Origin: Triticum aestivum
Lineage: Eukaryota; Streptophyta; Magnoliopsida; Poales; Poaceae
Reading direction: 5' to 3'
Length of the DNA stretch: 64,000 nt
NCBI RefSeq assembly: GCF_018294505.1
Contig: NC_057802.1
Coordinates: 555,733,716 to 555,797,715, forward strand
Part shown: positions 31,767-42,790 of the stretch, piece after piece
How positions within the stretch are numbered: the first letter of the stretch is position 1
Layout of the letters: every line of letters begins with the position of its first letter
The notes under the pieces: model-generated
Database searches by the model: none
The model's input: the letters and a program-made list of their open reading frames with translations, nothing else
What the model was told of the DNA's origin: nothing
Program-made: the position numbers and the translations under genes

Positions 31767-32142
31767 GTGGAAACTCTCGTCCCGATCTTTATTGGTTGGG
31801 CTCAGCAGCGACGAAATTGCATTGATTCCTTGTTGAAGGTGTTGCCTTGTTGTTGATGTGCTAACCTTCATTTGTCGGTGTCGCAACCTGGATGAGTGTC
31901 CTTATCTTAGCCATCTTTGGTCGGACATGGTGACGGCGATGCGCGCATGTTTATTCTTCTTGAAGGCGTTGTTGTGGAAACACCCGACTTAGCCATTGGT
32001 GCTAAAATTATATCTTGTAATGGTTCTGATGCAGTTGTCCATATTTTGTACTCTAGTTATTGATGTTTTGGCTTTGTTTCCTTATATCAACTCTAATAAA
32101 GATGGTTGTGTGCATTACAATTATGCAGAGGCCGAGGGTTTC

Positions 32143-32379
32143 TTTTTTCTTGCGAAAGGACTTTCCAATGTATTCATAATCAATCACGACAGTATAAAGA
32201 AGACTAGAGGAAATACAAATTACAACCAGGTCCATAATACACCTAGCGACGACTACAAACACTAGAGCGAGCCGAAGGCGCGCCGCAGTCATCACCCCTC
32301 CCTCATCGGAGTCGGAAAACCTTGTTGCAGTAGACAGTCGGAAAGTCGTCGTGCTAAGACCCCAAAGGACCAGCGGACT
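32143..32379 (-). mobile_element. 5'-truncated retroposon (shared family)
   Basis: Flanked by the duplication GAGGGTTTC (32134-32142 and 32380-32388). On the minus strand it ends in an A-rich tail. It shares CACCTAGCGACGACTACAA, GCGAGCCGAAGGCG and GTCGTCGTGCTAAG with the longer copy at 61001-61673. It is inserted inside the LINE relic of duplication copy B. The class is uncertain (SINE-like or LINE-derived). Confidence 0.75.
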
Positions 32380-32432
32380 GAGGGTTTCAACCTCCTTTAC
32401 GGAAAAAATACCTCAATTTTTCTACTAAAATC

Positions 32433-32510
32433 TACAACCTCTGTATCATATTATAAGACGTTTTGACACTCATATAGTGACGAAAAACGTCTTAATATAC
32501 AGATGGAGTA
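32433..32510. mobile_element. Stowaway MITE
   Basis: 78 bp with inverted ends (ACAACCTCTGTATCATATTA versus TAATATACAGATGGAG), TA on each side, and inner AAGACGTTTT/AAAACGTCTT. It is absent from the equivalent site in copy A near 18770. Confidence 0.8.
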
Positions 32511-32514
32511 GTAT

Positions 32515-32930
32515 GCAACAACCATGGAATTGAAGTTGAATTAAGATTTGAATTTTTATTGTACTAAAAGATATATTCATCATTATTTGGGCTTTGTAAA
32601 TGTTTAATGTGCACCCACCATACCAACCTGCAAACTCATTGTGTGAGTATCAGGGATGCACTACCTTCAATCTTTGCTCCATATATATCTAGTTGTTGTG
32701 TGCCTTTTTCAAATGGCCTCCAGCCTACATCATCTCTCAGATGTTCAGACTTACAAGGAAGAGGAAGCAATGTCACTTGGATCTAGGAGTTAGACACATC
32801 TAGCGTGCTTGGACTAGTAGGCATCGAGGAATGTGTTCATTCAGAGTGAAAAGAAATGTGTAACTGACCCAAATATGGCCATCATGGCAGGCACCATGCC
32901 TGTACAAATGGAATATCATGAGGAGGCATC
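32515..32930 (+). repeat. Dispersed local unit, copy 4
   Basis: Fourth copy of the unit at 1560-2036, closest to copy 3 (18700-19190). Confidence 0.65.
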
Positions 32931-33296
32931 GTTTTTGAAGTAAACGAAGCATGATGCCTCCATCCGGCCAAATTTCAATCCCATTGGCAATTTCTGGTAC
33001 TCAGCTATGCCCTCTGAACTTCCATTTGCCATCAACAGCTTCATCCGAATGATTCTTCTCTGGAAAATTTGGGACGCTAGGAACTCCAATGTCTTCCGGT
33101 CGATAGATACTACTTCTGACATGACCACATCCACATGGCCACATTGTTCAAAATTAAAAGAGCTAGACGAACATTATGATATGTAGCGTGATTTCCTCTC
33201 TTCACACTCTTTGTGACCCTCGTAAAAACTTTTCAAAAGTCGAAATATATCGAGGTGGAAAGTGTATCCCCGGTAACCATTTAAAAAAAAAACTAA

Positions 33297-34490
33297 GAGC
33301 ATCTCCAACAGGGGAAGCTGGCGCCCGCGGCAGCACGTTGTTGGGCCGGCCCGTAATGGGAAAGCGTGGCGATCACAAAAAGCTAGAATAACGCAAAAAA
33401 GATGACTGCTCCAGCAATCGAAATCGCGAGCTCGCGAAGCCAAGGCTTGTTCGACCGTAGCTGGCCACCATAGCCAATTGTCACTTGTGATTTTAAATAG
33501 CGGTAACTGTACATGAACTAGCATACACACGCTATTTATTTATCATTCAGTTTATTTATTTATTTTTGTAAAATCGTGAGTTTAAAACGTTCATCGATTT
33601 TGAGACAAAATTTCAAAAACTTCAAAAAAAAAGCTCAATGATTTTGAGAAATAGTTCACCGTTTCTAAAGAAAAGTTCACAAACTTAGAATAGTTCACCG
33701 ATTTTGGAAAACAAACTTTATGATAAAGCTGAAAAAGTTCATCGTTTTCGGAAAAAAAAGTTCATCGTTATCAAAAAAGTTTATCGGTTTTGACAAAAAA
33801 TTCATCGAGTTTGAAAAATAAGTTCATCGATTCTGAAAAAAGTTCATCAATTTGAAGGAAAAATTCATCAATCTTGGAAAAAATTCATCAAATTTGGAAA
33901 CTTTTTTTATCAAATTCGAAAAAAGTTCATTAATCGTGAAACAAAGTTCATCAAATTTGTAAAAAATTCGCAAAAATTGAAAAAAGTTCATCGAATTTGA
34001 AAAAAAGTTCGTGAAAACTTAAAAAAGTTTAGAGAATTTGAAACGTTCATAGAATTTGAAAATAGTTCATCAAGTTCGAAAAATAGTTCATCGGTTTGAA
34101 GAAAAATTTCATTGAATTTAAAAAGTTTGTGCATAATTGAAATAGAAAAAGAAAAGAAACAGAAAAATAAAGAAAATACAAACAGGAAAGTGAAAAAAGA
34201 AACAAAATTAACGAACAAAAAGGGCAAATGGGAGAAACCAAAACACACGACGTTTGTTGTCCCGGGTGGTTTTCGCACCTCGCCCTGAGCCAAGAGATCG
34301 CTGGTTCGAGTTCTTACAGCGCCCACCCTTTTTTCAGTTTTTACCAGAAACAGTGAAGGAAACCAACTGGGCCGGCCCAATCGTGGTGGGGGGACGTGCG
34401 CTGCAGGCGCCCGTTAGCAAATTGGCCTATAACGGGCGCCTGCAGCGCCAAATAGGGTTTGCCCTCCAACAGGTGCATCTCCAAAAGCGA
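33297..34490. mobile_element. Degenerate TIR transposon with reiterated AT-rich core
   Basis: Left end GAGCATCTCCAACAG belongs to a terminus type frequent in Triticeae DNA transposons. The right part contains GGGCCGGCCCAA and GCGCTGCAGGCGCC, roughly inverted relative to the left GTTGGGCCGGCCC and GGCGCCCGCGGCAG. The core (33555-34110) is some twenty degenerate repeats of AAAAAGTTCATCGATTTTGA. No coding frame seen. The exact right end is unclear because inverted pieces are stacked there. Confidence 0.55.
34398..34448. repeat. Perfect 19-bp GC-rich hairpin
   Basis: GCGCTGCAGGCGCCCGTTA at 34398-34416 and its exact complement at 34430-34448, with a 13-base loop. It lies at the right end of the degenerate transposon and may be a rearranged terminal repeat. 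Confidence 0.9.
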
Positions 34491-34499
34491 AGGTTGGGC

Positions 34500-34799
34500 C
34501 ATGTGGCTGTTTCATTCTCTCTTGAATGGGCCGCATTGGTCCGAACACACGAGATAGTTGTAAAATGCTCTTCCTCTCAAGAAAAAGAAAGATGTAAAAT
34601 TCTCACCATCTCAAAAAGGAAAAAAAAAAGTAAAATGCTCTCTCAAAGTGACCTAAATATAGAAAAAAATAGTATTTCCTCCTGTGCATATTACTTATCG
34701 CTGCTTTATTACAACTTTACTAAAGCGGCGACAAGTAACACGGATAGGAGGGAATAGTACATTTTCATATATTTTTTGTAACTAAATGACAAGTAACAC
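34500..34799. other. Spacer
   Basis: AT-rich with an A-run near 34620. No gene seen. Confidence 0.5.
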
Positions 34800-35693
34800 C
34801 CCCCCGCCACCTCCTCCCAATGGCCGGACCCCGTGACCGGAGGTCCCCGTCATCGATCTCCACCGCCACGTGAGTCGCGCGTCTTCAAGCAGCTCCTCCT
34901 CAAGCCGCCGCCGCCACGATGATGCGGCCTCATCGGGCCGCCTCGCCGGCTTCCCCAAACTCCTCGTGCCACGGCAGCCACAGAGGAAGTACTACCCCCA
35001 GCATCCGACAGAGGGAGTGGGGGACGTGGGTGGCGGAGATCACGAACGGCGACACCCACCAATGCCATTGGCTCGGACCCTTCCACACGGCCGAACTCAT
35101 CGTCCCCGAGTATGACCGGTGGCAGATTCGGTTGCACGGCTCCATGGAGTACCTCAACTTCCCATGGGGGACGATCCCGTTGAGCTCCAGCCGTCGCCAT
35201 CGGGAACGGTGAATACATCAGTGGCCAGGGAGGACCGGAGGTGAGGGAGCGCCTCGCGACAAAGGCTGTCGACGAGGAGTACATGGACCTCCCTCACCAA
35301 TACCCAGAGCTGGTGGAGGCAGAGCGGAAGCTCTTGGTCGAGTGCGCGGTTCACGGGGAGGACATCGACATTGAAGAATGGCGGCGCATCTTCCCCGACT
35401 GTGGCGATGATGGCACAATGCTGGACCCCATGACCGGTGGGATGTCGCAGGAAAATTGGCTAGCACTCTATAAGAGTGATTAGAGTATAGTTGAGTTTAT
35501 GTTTAGGTTGAGTTTAAGATGAAGTTTAATTTAAGTTGATGCTTATATGTACATTATGTCAAATTTCAGCCTTTTAAATTGAATCTATATCGAACTTTAT
35601 GCAAATTTGGTTTTCTAGATCAGCTAGATCCGGCCAAAACTTAGTGGAGTAAGGGTTTACTCCGCCGGATCCTCCGTTATATATAGTTGTGGA
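34800..35693 (+). mobile_element. AP2-carrying repeat element, copy A (5'-truncated)
   Basis: Nearly identical to 42944-43827, from the CCCCCCGCCACCTCCTCCCA stretch to the shared end CGCCGGATCCTCCGTTATAT. Compared with copy B it lacks the ~150-bp left end. Its right edge abuts LINE endonuclease sequence. High similarity over both coding-like and AT-rich tail parts shows the whole block moved as a unit, so it is an element with captured coding sequence rather than two host genes. Confidence 0.75.
34919..35483 (+). pseudogene. Captured AP2/ERF-like domain gene, frameshifted (copy A)
   Basis: Frame one encodes a domain that fits the AP2 DNA-binding fold: REWGTWVAEITNGDTHQCHW, LGPFHTAELIVPEYDRWQIR, LHGSMEYLNFPWG. 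Compare the family pattern W-V-A-E-I, L-G-x-F-x-T-A-E, A-Y-D, G-x-x-A-x-L-N-F-P. The sense then continues in another frame from the run of G after FPW: DDPVELQPSPSG, REDR, ERLATKAVDEEYMDL, and a C-terminus ending QENWLALYKSD at 35483. Copy B has the same shift, so the break is ancestral. Upstream is a histidine/arginine/serine-rich low-complexity leader. Any DNA binding is doubtful because the usual YRG start is absent. Confidence 0.65.
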
Positions 35694-36400
35694 TATAGTA
35701 ACTAGGAGCGGTACGTGATCGGAGGCGAATCGAGTGAGAGAGGTGAGGTGCGAGTTGGGAAAGAGCCCATCCCAGGCTAGGTTTATAAGAACCCTATCTA
35801 GCCGTACTAGTGTGGGAGACGTTCTCTTATTTGACCAAGTGAATTGGCGATCAAGAAGAGGGAGTTCGAGGAGCGCGAGATGATCAATGGTGTCATTGAA
35901 GGCATCAGCCTCACATCGGCGAAAATTATTATTATTTTTTCATTAGGGAAGCGGATTATTAGGTTGAAGTCTCCGATGAGAAGCCAGGGGGATTCTGGTG
36001 GTGGTTCGATTTGCTTAAGCTCTTCCAGGAATTCTAGTTTTAGATCCCTTTGCGAAGGGTCGTAGACGTTTGTGATACAGATATTGTGTTGCGAGGTGAG
36101 GCATGAGAGGGTTAGGGTGGATGAAAAACGCCTATGTTGACAGTTAAGAAGTGTAAAGCAACGTGAATTAGTGGCAGAGAGAATACCACCCGCGGAGCCG
36201 ATTCGTCGAGGTGGTTATTTGAGTCAAGGAAACGTGGCAAGATCGAGTGAAGCTTAATGGTATCTGGTTTGTGTAACTTAGTTTCTTGAAACAGAGCGAT
36301 CGAGGGACGCAACTGGTTGATTTCAGAGAACACATTGGCGCATTTGTCATTATCGATCACCTAGTCCGCGGACATTTCAGGACACGATAGAGTAGGATTC
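35694..36400 (-). pseudogene. LINE ORF2 endonuclease domain, broken
   Basis: Minus strand. The ORF2 start is visible as VRGLGD near 36365, preceded by a stop where the family has tryptophan. A shifted frame follows with CANVFSEINQLRPSIALFQE, which carries the catalytic QETK segment of L1 endonucleases. Later come CITNVYDPS-like and WLLIGDFNLI pieces, then LLDRQFTWSNKR, RLDRVLIN and ASDHVPLL, the closing SDH motif. Several frameshifts separate these. Reverse transcriptase is missing because the AP2-carrying element abuts at 35693. Confidence 0.75.
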
Positions 36401-38757
36401 ATTTCTCATAATGGAAACTTTAGCAACCACCTTACATAGGAGAACTGACCGAGCAAACAACCATCCAGGGTTGGGATACAGTGAGACGGACTGACAGAAG
36501 TAGGCATGAGCACAATTAAGCTAACTTAAACTTAACAGAGAGACTACGGTAGGGTGCATCGCACCGGATACATGGCCAGCAAGGGCCGCCACCAGAGTGG
36601 TCGTTGAAGGTTGAAGACCTAATCATGGCGATCCCAGGCCACCGGAGCCCGATGCGATGTCAGCAGCCATCTCCGGCGTAGCACCGCAAGCAACAGCAAT
36701 GGCCGCGAGGTCATCCGGTGAGGCAGGACCGCGGGCCGAGTCGTCGACGAAACCAGACTCATCACAGAGACGAGCATGGACAAGGGCGTCCGAGAGATCC
36801 TTCGATGCAGATGAGAGGTCGAGCTTCTTTGCCTTGGAGCGCATAGCCTTGGCAGTCATGGAGGAGTAGATAGGCGGCTCGATTTCGGCCAGGCGAGCAC
36901 TGCGTCTGGCCTTGACACCAGAGTCAGCCGCCATCTTGGCCCGCCTGCTGATGCGCCTGGCTAGGCACTCATGTGTAGGCTCAGGAGGCAGATCAGGAGC
37001 CGGGTCGGCCTCAACCTCCGACAGTGGTGGCACTGGAAGGGCAGGAGTAGAGCGAGGCGGGGACAGTGCAGGCGGCAGGGGAGCTGGAGCGGGGGGAGCT
37101 GGCAATGCGAGCAAGGGACGGGTAGCTCGTGATCGGGCAAGCTGGCGAGCGAGGGGGAAGAGCAGGTGGGGGGAGACCATGGAGCATGGACAAGCATGGC
37201 GACGGGCATGCCATCCGCCATGACAGTGAGGATGGGGATGCCGTCAAGGGGCGTCGCAGTAACGGGAGATGGTGGGGGACCTGAGGGGGATTCGGGCCTA
37301 CATGCGAATGGGGACATGGCAGCAGCGATGCTTCGGATCTGACGTGTGGTGATGGGGGACAGGCGTGGATTGGATATCTGGGAGGAAAGGGAAGAGGTGT
37401 CGTCGTCCTCAGAGGAGAAGGGTGAGGCGTCCGAGCCATGGCGGAAAAGAGCACGACTCTCAAGTTTGACGACAACCACATCGTTGTCAGGTAGGCGCAC
37501 CATCAGGCAGGGAGGAAGGACAAAGTCTCGGGCGACAATGACGAGAGCGCGAACGCTGGAGTGGTCACCCTGGAAGCAGTGTTGGTCTGCGGACACAAAG
37601 TCACCCAGGTGGGAGAAGAAGTAGTCTGCCCCCTCAGGGTGCCAGAGCTCGTCGGGGTAGTCAAAGGCCTCGATCTCAGCCATGTGAATGAAGATGGCCA
37701 TGGATCTATTATCAGCGTGCTCGGGACGCTCGAAGAAGAGGGTATTGCCCTCGTGGTGGATAGGGCCATGGCAAGTGACCGCGAAGCGTTCCTCTGCATT
37801 TGCAAAGGAAAGACGCGCCGCGCCACGGCCAGAGGATGTGACACCGAACGTGGGATTGTTTCGGTGGAGAGGGATGGCCTGACGGATGAAGCGGAAGGGG
37901 TTGTGCATGGGGGTTTACGAGGTGGACATAGGAGAGGTTGTCGACTTGGCGAACGAGACAGCTTGGTGGGACGAGCAATGGGATGTGGGGTGCCGGAGGA
38001 GAGCAGCTTGAAGCAGATGGAGCGGTGGTGGCTGGGGAGGGAGGAGATGGCGGAGCGAAGGACGGCGCCGGTGGCGAAGAGGTGGAGATGCGGGGTCCGA
38101 AGATGAGTGGGAGGCGGAAGGGGGGAAGGTCGTTGGTGAGGACGCAGTGGGAGCCGAACTAGATAGGAGCGCCGTCCGAACGCTTGGATCCAGCCGACGA
38201 GCCGGAGGCGGTGTGGGTGCCCGTCGTGTGCGCCATGGTGCTGCAGGATGGACGCACAAAAGCAGGGTTAATACGCGGAGTGGGGGCATAGTAGGGAAGA
38301 AAGGAAGGAAGCGGACGGCCTTGCACCTGAAACTCCGATGACCAGAGCACCAGCAGCGGGAGCAGCGGACGGGGTCGCGGCAGTCGGAGATGAGGTGGTC
38401 ACTGGCAAGGCACCGGAAGCATCTAGGTTTTTGCTTGCGACTATATCGGTGGTGGATGTGATTGAGGCTGGCCATCCGGGGAGGGGCTGATTTGTAGGCA
38501 GGGGTGGCCGATGGATGGGAGGGAGCGATTTCAGGGGCCCGAGGCGGGGAGCTCAGCAAAACCTCCCGGTAGGAGCGCGGGTTCTGCAGCGGCGTGGAGA
38601 CCGAAGAACACGCAGGGTTGGCAGCGCTGGCAGGGGCGTGGCAATGGTCTATGGCGATCACGGGATGGAGCTGAGGGGATGGGGCATTGTGTAGGCTGAC
38701 GGAGGTAGGGGAGGCAGGTGGTAGAGTAGACGTGATGATGGGCGCATGCGTGTGCAT
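36401..38757 (-). pseudogene. LINE ORF1 (nucleic-acid-binding protein), fragmented
   Basis: Minus strand, read in three successive frames. 38757-37915 opens with an ATG and contains a zinc knuckle pair CFRCLASDHLISDC and CSRCWCSGHRSFRC. 37908-36961 has a DUF4283-like RNA-binding segment with ARLSFANAEERFAV and HHEGNTLFFERPEHADNR. 37180-36623 carries the family C-terminus with KARRSARLAEIEPP and MTAKAMRSKAKKLD. This order, then the ORF2 endonuclease downstream, is the layout of plant L1 elements. Frame breaks near 37910 and 37000 make it non-functional. GC-rich antisense frames were left out. Confidence 0.7.
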
Positions 38758-39415
38758 GCATGCGTTAGATTTTGCGTGCGGTGAGAGCGGGCGGGAGGGG
38801 CTAGTTGGGTCCCGGCAGTCAGCGGCACTACGGTAGGATTTTGGGTCAGCATGCGCGTTGGCAAGATCGAGCAGCCCCAGGAGCCGACCGGGGGGCGGCT
38901 GCGGCGACGCCAGCGGGGCCGAGCAGTCAGAGGCAGCTAGCAGATGGATAGCGTGGGAGTGGGTGGTCTAGCGTCTCAGGGTTTAAAGAAATGGGTAGGC
39001 CGAGGGGGGGGGGGGACGGCACAGTCATCTACAAGGTCTTGTTTTCTTTCCTTTGAAAGGTTGCGGGGAGACGTGACGGGAGAGGCGAAGCTGGTCGAGA
39101 GGTCCACGTGTCCATGGCCATCGAGTGGATTGTGGTCAACCGATGCAGCTGCAGGGGAATCCCTGCCTAGAACAGTGTGTTGATCCCCGGGGTCAGTTGA
39201 GAGAGATCTTGTGAGGTTATTTTAGTTGACGGGTGCAGTCCAAGCAAGGACGTGGAGTGGGTAGGCAGGACGGGAGAGGACGGGTCAATGGAGTCCGGTT
39301 CGAACACAATTGGTAAGGGTACAGATAGCACTGTTTCTGATGCTTGGTCAAACGAGTCAAAGAGCTGAAGTTTAAAATTTGAAAACTCTATTGGCGCGCA
39401 ACGGAGAACTTCACT
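38758..39415 (-). other. LINE-associated GC-rich spacer
   Basis: Between the two ORF1-like sequences. A run of ten G lies at 39006-39015. It may be 5' untranslated sequence of the LINE, but no promoter or boundary could be fixed. Confidence 0.4.
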
Positions 39416-40774
39416 TCATACCTTAACCGAGAACACATGCACCAAGAACAAGTTCGGTGCAAGCGTGTCCGCATGGAAAACATGTTGAAACGAGAACTGG
39501 TGGTCTAAGGCATTATTAATCAGAGTTTCATTAGCGCAAACCGACTCAGAGCAGAAGACAACCCATATAGGTGTAGTTGGTTTATGTGAGAGGCATGTAG
39601 TGGGTGTGGTGACAAGGCAGTGGTACTTCGAGAAAATCAGCTTATTAAACGAGATCCCAGGACGGAACAGTCGTACCTTTGCATGCGATCGCGAGTGGCT
39701 GAGTGTTGGGGTAGCCGCAGTGGTCCCAAGTGGCAGACGACCGTTGGTGGTGGCGGGCCCCGCATGCATGGAGGCCATGCACGGGGAGGAGCGTGGGGGC
39801 GAAGCGACGGCGAGGTGCGGAGGCACCGCAGAGACCAAGAGCGGCGAGGCCATCAGCCTTGGAGGCGAGACCGGCATCGCCAGCGGCGCGACGGTGATTG
39901 TGGCGAACATGTGAGGAGCAACAATCGAGGAGCAGGCGGCCATGAGCGTCGCGACGTGGTAGGAAGAGACCGTCGCCGCGAATGCCGCATTCGAAAGGCG
40001 CTCGATGGAAGGCGACAAGAGGTTCGTCGACCATGAAGTCCGCCTTGTGGATGAAGAAGATGATTTTGACGGACGAGCCAGGGGCTTGGGGAGAGGCGAA
40101 GACTGTGGAGGAGAACAGATCAAGCATGTTACGTGAAAAGTCGATGCCCGGCGTGGGGAAGAACCCGAGCTGAGAGCACAAGAACGCATCCGCGTGGCCA
40201 AAGCGGTCACCGATGTCCAGGGTTTTTTGTGGTTGATGGATGGTTGCTGAGGGTGTTGAGGCGGTGGGAATGGAAGAAACTGGATAGAGTGGGTTGTGGC
40301 AATGAGCACGGGCTCGGCGAGGAGAGCGCGAACGATGCGCGTGTCAGAGACAGTGATGCGAAAGAGTTCATCCTTGAGGCAAGTCACCTGGAAAGCCGGA
40401 GCGTTACCGCCCAGACAAGCTTGCATGAGGATGGCAACGAGCTCTTCGTCGAGATCAAGCGAGGAATGGTGGACTTGCATGGAGAGGAAGCATGGAGGCT
40501 CGTGGCGTCGCGGATTGATGTGCTTGGAGAGGCAGCGCCAGACCTGCGCTTGGAAGTCGTCGCACATGGCATCCCCAACCCCAAGGGCCACACGCAAGGC
40601 CTTGGAGGTAGAAGAGTCGTGCCATGAGATGGGGTCGTGGAAGGAGGCCGGAGCAGGAGGGTTGGGTGGTGGTTGAGGAGAGGGGACGGCGGCCGGAGTT
40701 GTGGGTTTGGTGGTGGTGGAAGGAGCCATCCACAATAACTGGCTTGGATGAACGAGGTTGCAGGTTCCACGCAT
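39416..40774 (-). CDS. LINE ORF1-like protein, 452 aa, open
   Basis: A continuous minus-strand frame from a true ATG at 40774. The N-terminus is proline-rich. The middle has FQAQVWRCLSKHINPRR and FQVTCLKDELFRITVSDTRI, resembling the fold that begins DUF4283-type ORF1 domains of grass LINEs. The second half is low-complexity serine/alanine, and better sense there may lie in an overlapping minus frame (40181-39645, GFFPTPGIDFSRNMLDLF). Together with the ORF1 remnant just downstream it suggests two LINE 5' regions in tandem, or one rearranged element. No endonuclease or polymerase is attached. It is unlikely to be a host gene. Confidence 0.45.
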   Translation of the reverse strand: MRGTCNLVHPSQLLWMAPSTTTKPTTPAAVPSPQPPPNPPAPASFHDPISWHDSSTSKALRVALGVGDAMCDDFQAQVWRCLSKHINPRRHEPPCFLSMQVHHSSLDLDEELVAILMQACLGGNAPAFQVTCLKDELFRITVSDTRIVRALLAEPVLIATTHSIQFLPFPPPQHPQQPSINHKKPWTSVTALATRMRSCALSSGSSPRRASTFHVTCLICSPPQSSPLPKPLARPSKSSSSSTRRTSWSTNLLSPSIERLSNAAFAATVSSYHVATLMAACSSIVAPHMFATITVAPLAMPVSPPRLMASPLLVSAVPPHLAVASPPRSSPCMASMHAGPATTNGRLPLGTTAATPTLSHSRSHAKVRLFRPGISFNKLIFSKYHCLVTTPTTCLSHKPTTPIWVVFCSESVCANETLINNALDHQFSFQHVFHADTLAPNLFLVHVFSVKV

Positions 40775-41879
40775 ATGGAGGTGGAGGGTTAGGAATAACT
40801 ACCGGCAATAGGATGAGCAAGTAGGTTGCTAGTAGGTGGGATCGGCGTAGTAACCATCGTATGTAGTCTCTTCGAATCCCAAAAGAAAGCGTATTTCGAC
40901 TGCCCAAATTCTTGCTTTAACTGTAATTCTTTCATCTACTGGTCATAAATCATAATCAAGCGAAAGTGCTTTTGAGTACGAATCTAATGATGTCTATTTT
41001 GTGCAATATAAGTACATTATTTCACTAGTTGATAGTCAAAGCACAAATTTAGCAAGTCAAACTATGTCATTTTTTGAGTGGGAGGAAGTATTCGGTAATG
41101 TTTGCGACACGTAGTCACGTATGTCACAGAATACACGAGGAAAGAAAATGGAAGGGCGTAGTGAAAATCAACGGGCATACACCAGCATCGTGTTGCAATA
41201 CAACATGTCTGAAAGTATTTCAAACTAATATACAGAGAAGGCATCTGCCACCAAAAGTCTCCTACTTCAGGTGGATCCGATCATCCACTACATACCATGT
41301 GAAGATCACATATTGCAATAAATGAATTATGCAATTAAATAGTAAAAAGGTCCCACAAGAAACGACATAATTCCAGTTTAGATTACGAAAAATGTACATC
41401 CTGGAAAACATTATCTAATTCCGAAAGAAATATCTTACACATAGATCATTGCAATGTTAACAAGAGATAAACAAAAGCTTCCAGTCCATATTGTTAAAAA
41501 TGGAATCTAGGTATTCAGTAGCATGAGAAAGCAAAAGCAGATCCAAAGGCAAAAGTTCAGTCACCAAGTTAACTACAATAATATAAAAGACAGTAATGAT
41601 TGTTTACTAAACGATCATGGTGTCCATGATTTAAGTAACAGGGTGTTACAACTGCATGGGCTGCTAACTGCCAAGAATTTTTACAATTAAACAAACCCAA
41701 GTTCAGTCACCAAGTTAACTGCAATAGTCAGGACATGAGTACTCCAGCGCCAACAGAACCTATCACAACGACATAAATGCCTACCCCAGTAACTGCTGCC
41801 CAAATTGAAGACCTAACTCCATTATCATCAGAAACATGGGCAATTTTGAAGCTGCGGCATGCAACTAAGACATTTAGTG
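40775..41879. other. Spacer with duplicated F-box flank, copy 2
   Basis: About 41440-41720 matches the flank block at 20640-20720 (GATAAACAAAAGCTTCCAG). It also has GGTGTTACAACTGCATGGGC, which recurs near 59325 in front of the intact F-box gene's 3' end. This is expected for the downstream flank of the F-box pseudogene that follows. No other gene seen. Confidence 0.55.
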
Positions 41880-42790
41880 CATATCTGTCAATGACTGCCA
41901 GGCGCTTCAGCTTTACACTCAGAGCCAGGTTGACATATACTCCCTCTGTTTCTAAATATTCTTTTTAGAGATTTCACTATAGACTACTTTTGGATGTATA
42001 TAGACATATTTTAGATGTAGATTCACTCATTTTGCACCGTATGTAGTCACTTATTCGAATCTCTAAAAAAGACTTATATTTAGGAACACAAGGAGTATAA
42101 CGCAGCTGCCTAGAATCCATGTCATATGACATTAGTGTCTTGTCATGCCCATCGACTATAAAAATCAAACTGGGTTCTGGATGCATTGAAATAACACTAA
42201 TTATTCGCATACGATGAATACTTTGTTCCCAAAAACTGTAAGTGGCTCACATGGTGCTTCAAAGTCCGTTTTCCTGTAATGAAGTCGTCAAGAACCCAGA
42301 TTGATAATTCAGAACAATCAGGATCAGCAGTACTATTTGCAAAATACAACTGTCACTGTGATGGTAATATGCCATTGATATCACCAGCATAGTACGGTGG
42401 CTTAGGAATATGAACAAGCGACCAATTATGTCCTTCCACATCAACAGCTACAATTAAATTATTATAGGCAGCCAAATTTAGGATCCCGTTTAAAAATGAG
42501 CCGAGTGAATTCTTGGGTATCGCAAATGGACCGTGCTCAACTGTTCTGATATTTCCACGCTCCAGCTTTGGACGAGTAAATTGCTAGTGTTTGGATGCGT
42601 CCATAGCACTTGCTTTGCTCGTGCTCGCCCATACCCCACGACTCCTCATCTATGAACTCAAATACATGCAAGTGAGAAGTAACGGCCCGGTCGATTCCGA
42701 GGCGAGCGACGCGCACCTTGCAGGATCAGTCGGTGGCAGGCACGGACACCCATTTCTCAGTGGTGGGATTGCAAACAACATAATCCAATA
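41880..42790 (-). pseudogene. F-box gene remnant
   Basis: Minus strand and homologous to the C-terminal two thirds of the intact F-box protein at 59615-60766. Matching pieces are VVCNPTTEKWVSVPAT, CKVRVARLGIDRAVTSHLHV, NNLIVAVDVEGHNWSLVHIP, SELSIWVLDDF, LKHHVSHLQFLGTKYSS and LMSYDMDSRQLR. Stops (after SVPATD and in LPSQ*QLYF) and frameshifts are spread through it. Its 3' end is split by a Stowaway MITE (41938-42097). Its 5' third, with the F-box itself, is absent because the AP2-carrying element abuts at 42791. It is clearly dead. Confidence 0.9.
41938..42097. mobile_element. Stowaway MITE in the F-box pseudogene
   Basis: 160 bp with ends CTCCCTCTGTTTCTAAATAT and ATATTTAGGAACACAAGGAG flanked by TA. 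The interior ACTTTTGGATG/CACTCATTTTGC is typical of the group. Removing it rejoins the F-box similarity at ATATAACGCAGCTGCC. Confidence 0.88.

Larger units (their letters stand above)
31735..33270 (+). repeat. Segmental duplication, copy B
   Basis: Collinear with 18010-19540: a LINE 3' relic (to about 32142), the dispersed unit (32515-32930), then the CCTCCATCCGGCCAAATTTC tract and AACTTTTCAAAAGTCGAAAT. A retroposon at 32143-32379 and a Stowaway at 32433-32510 interrupt it. Both sites are empty in copy A. Confidence 0.8.
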
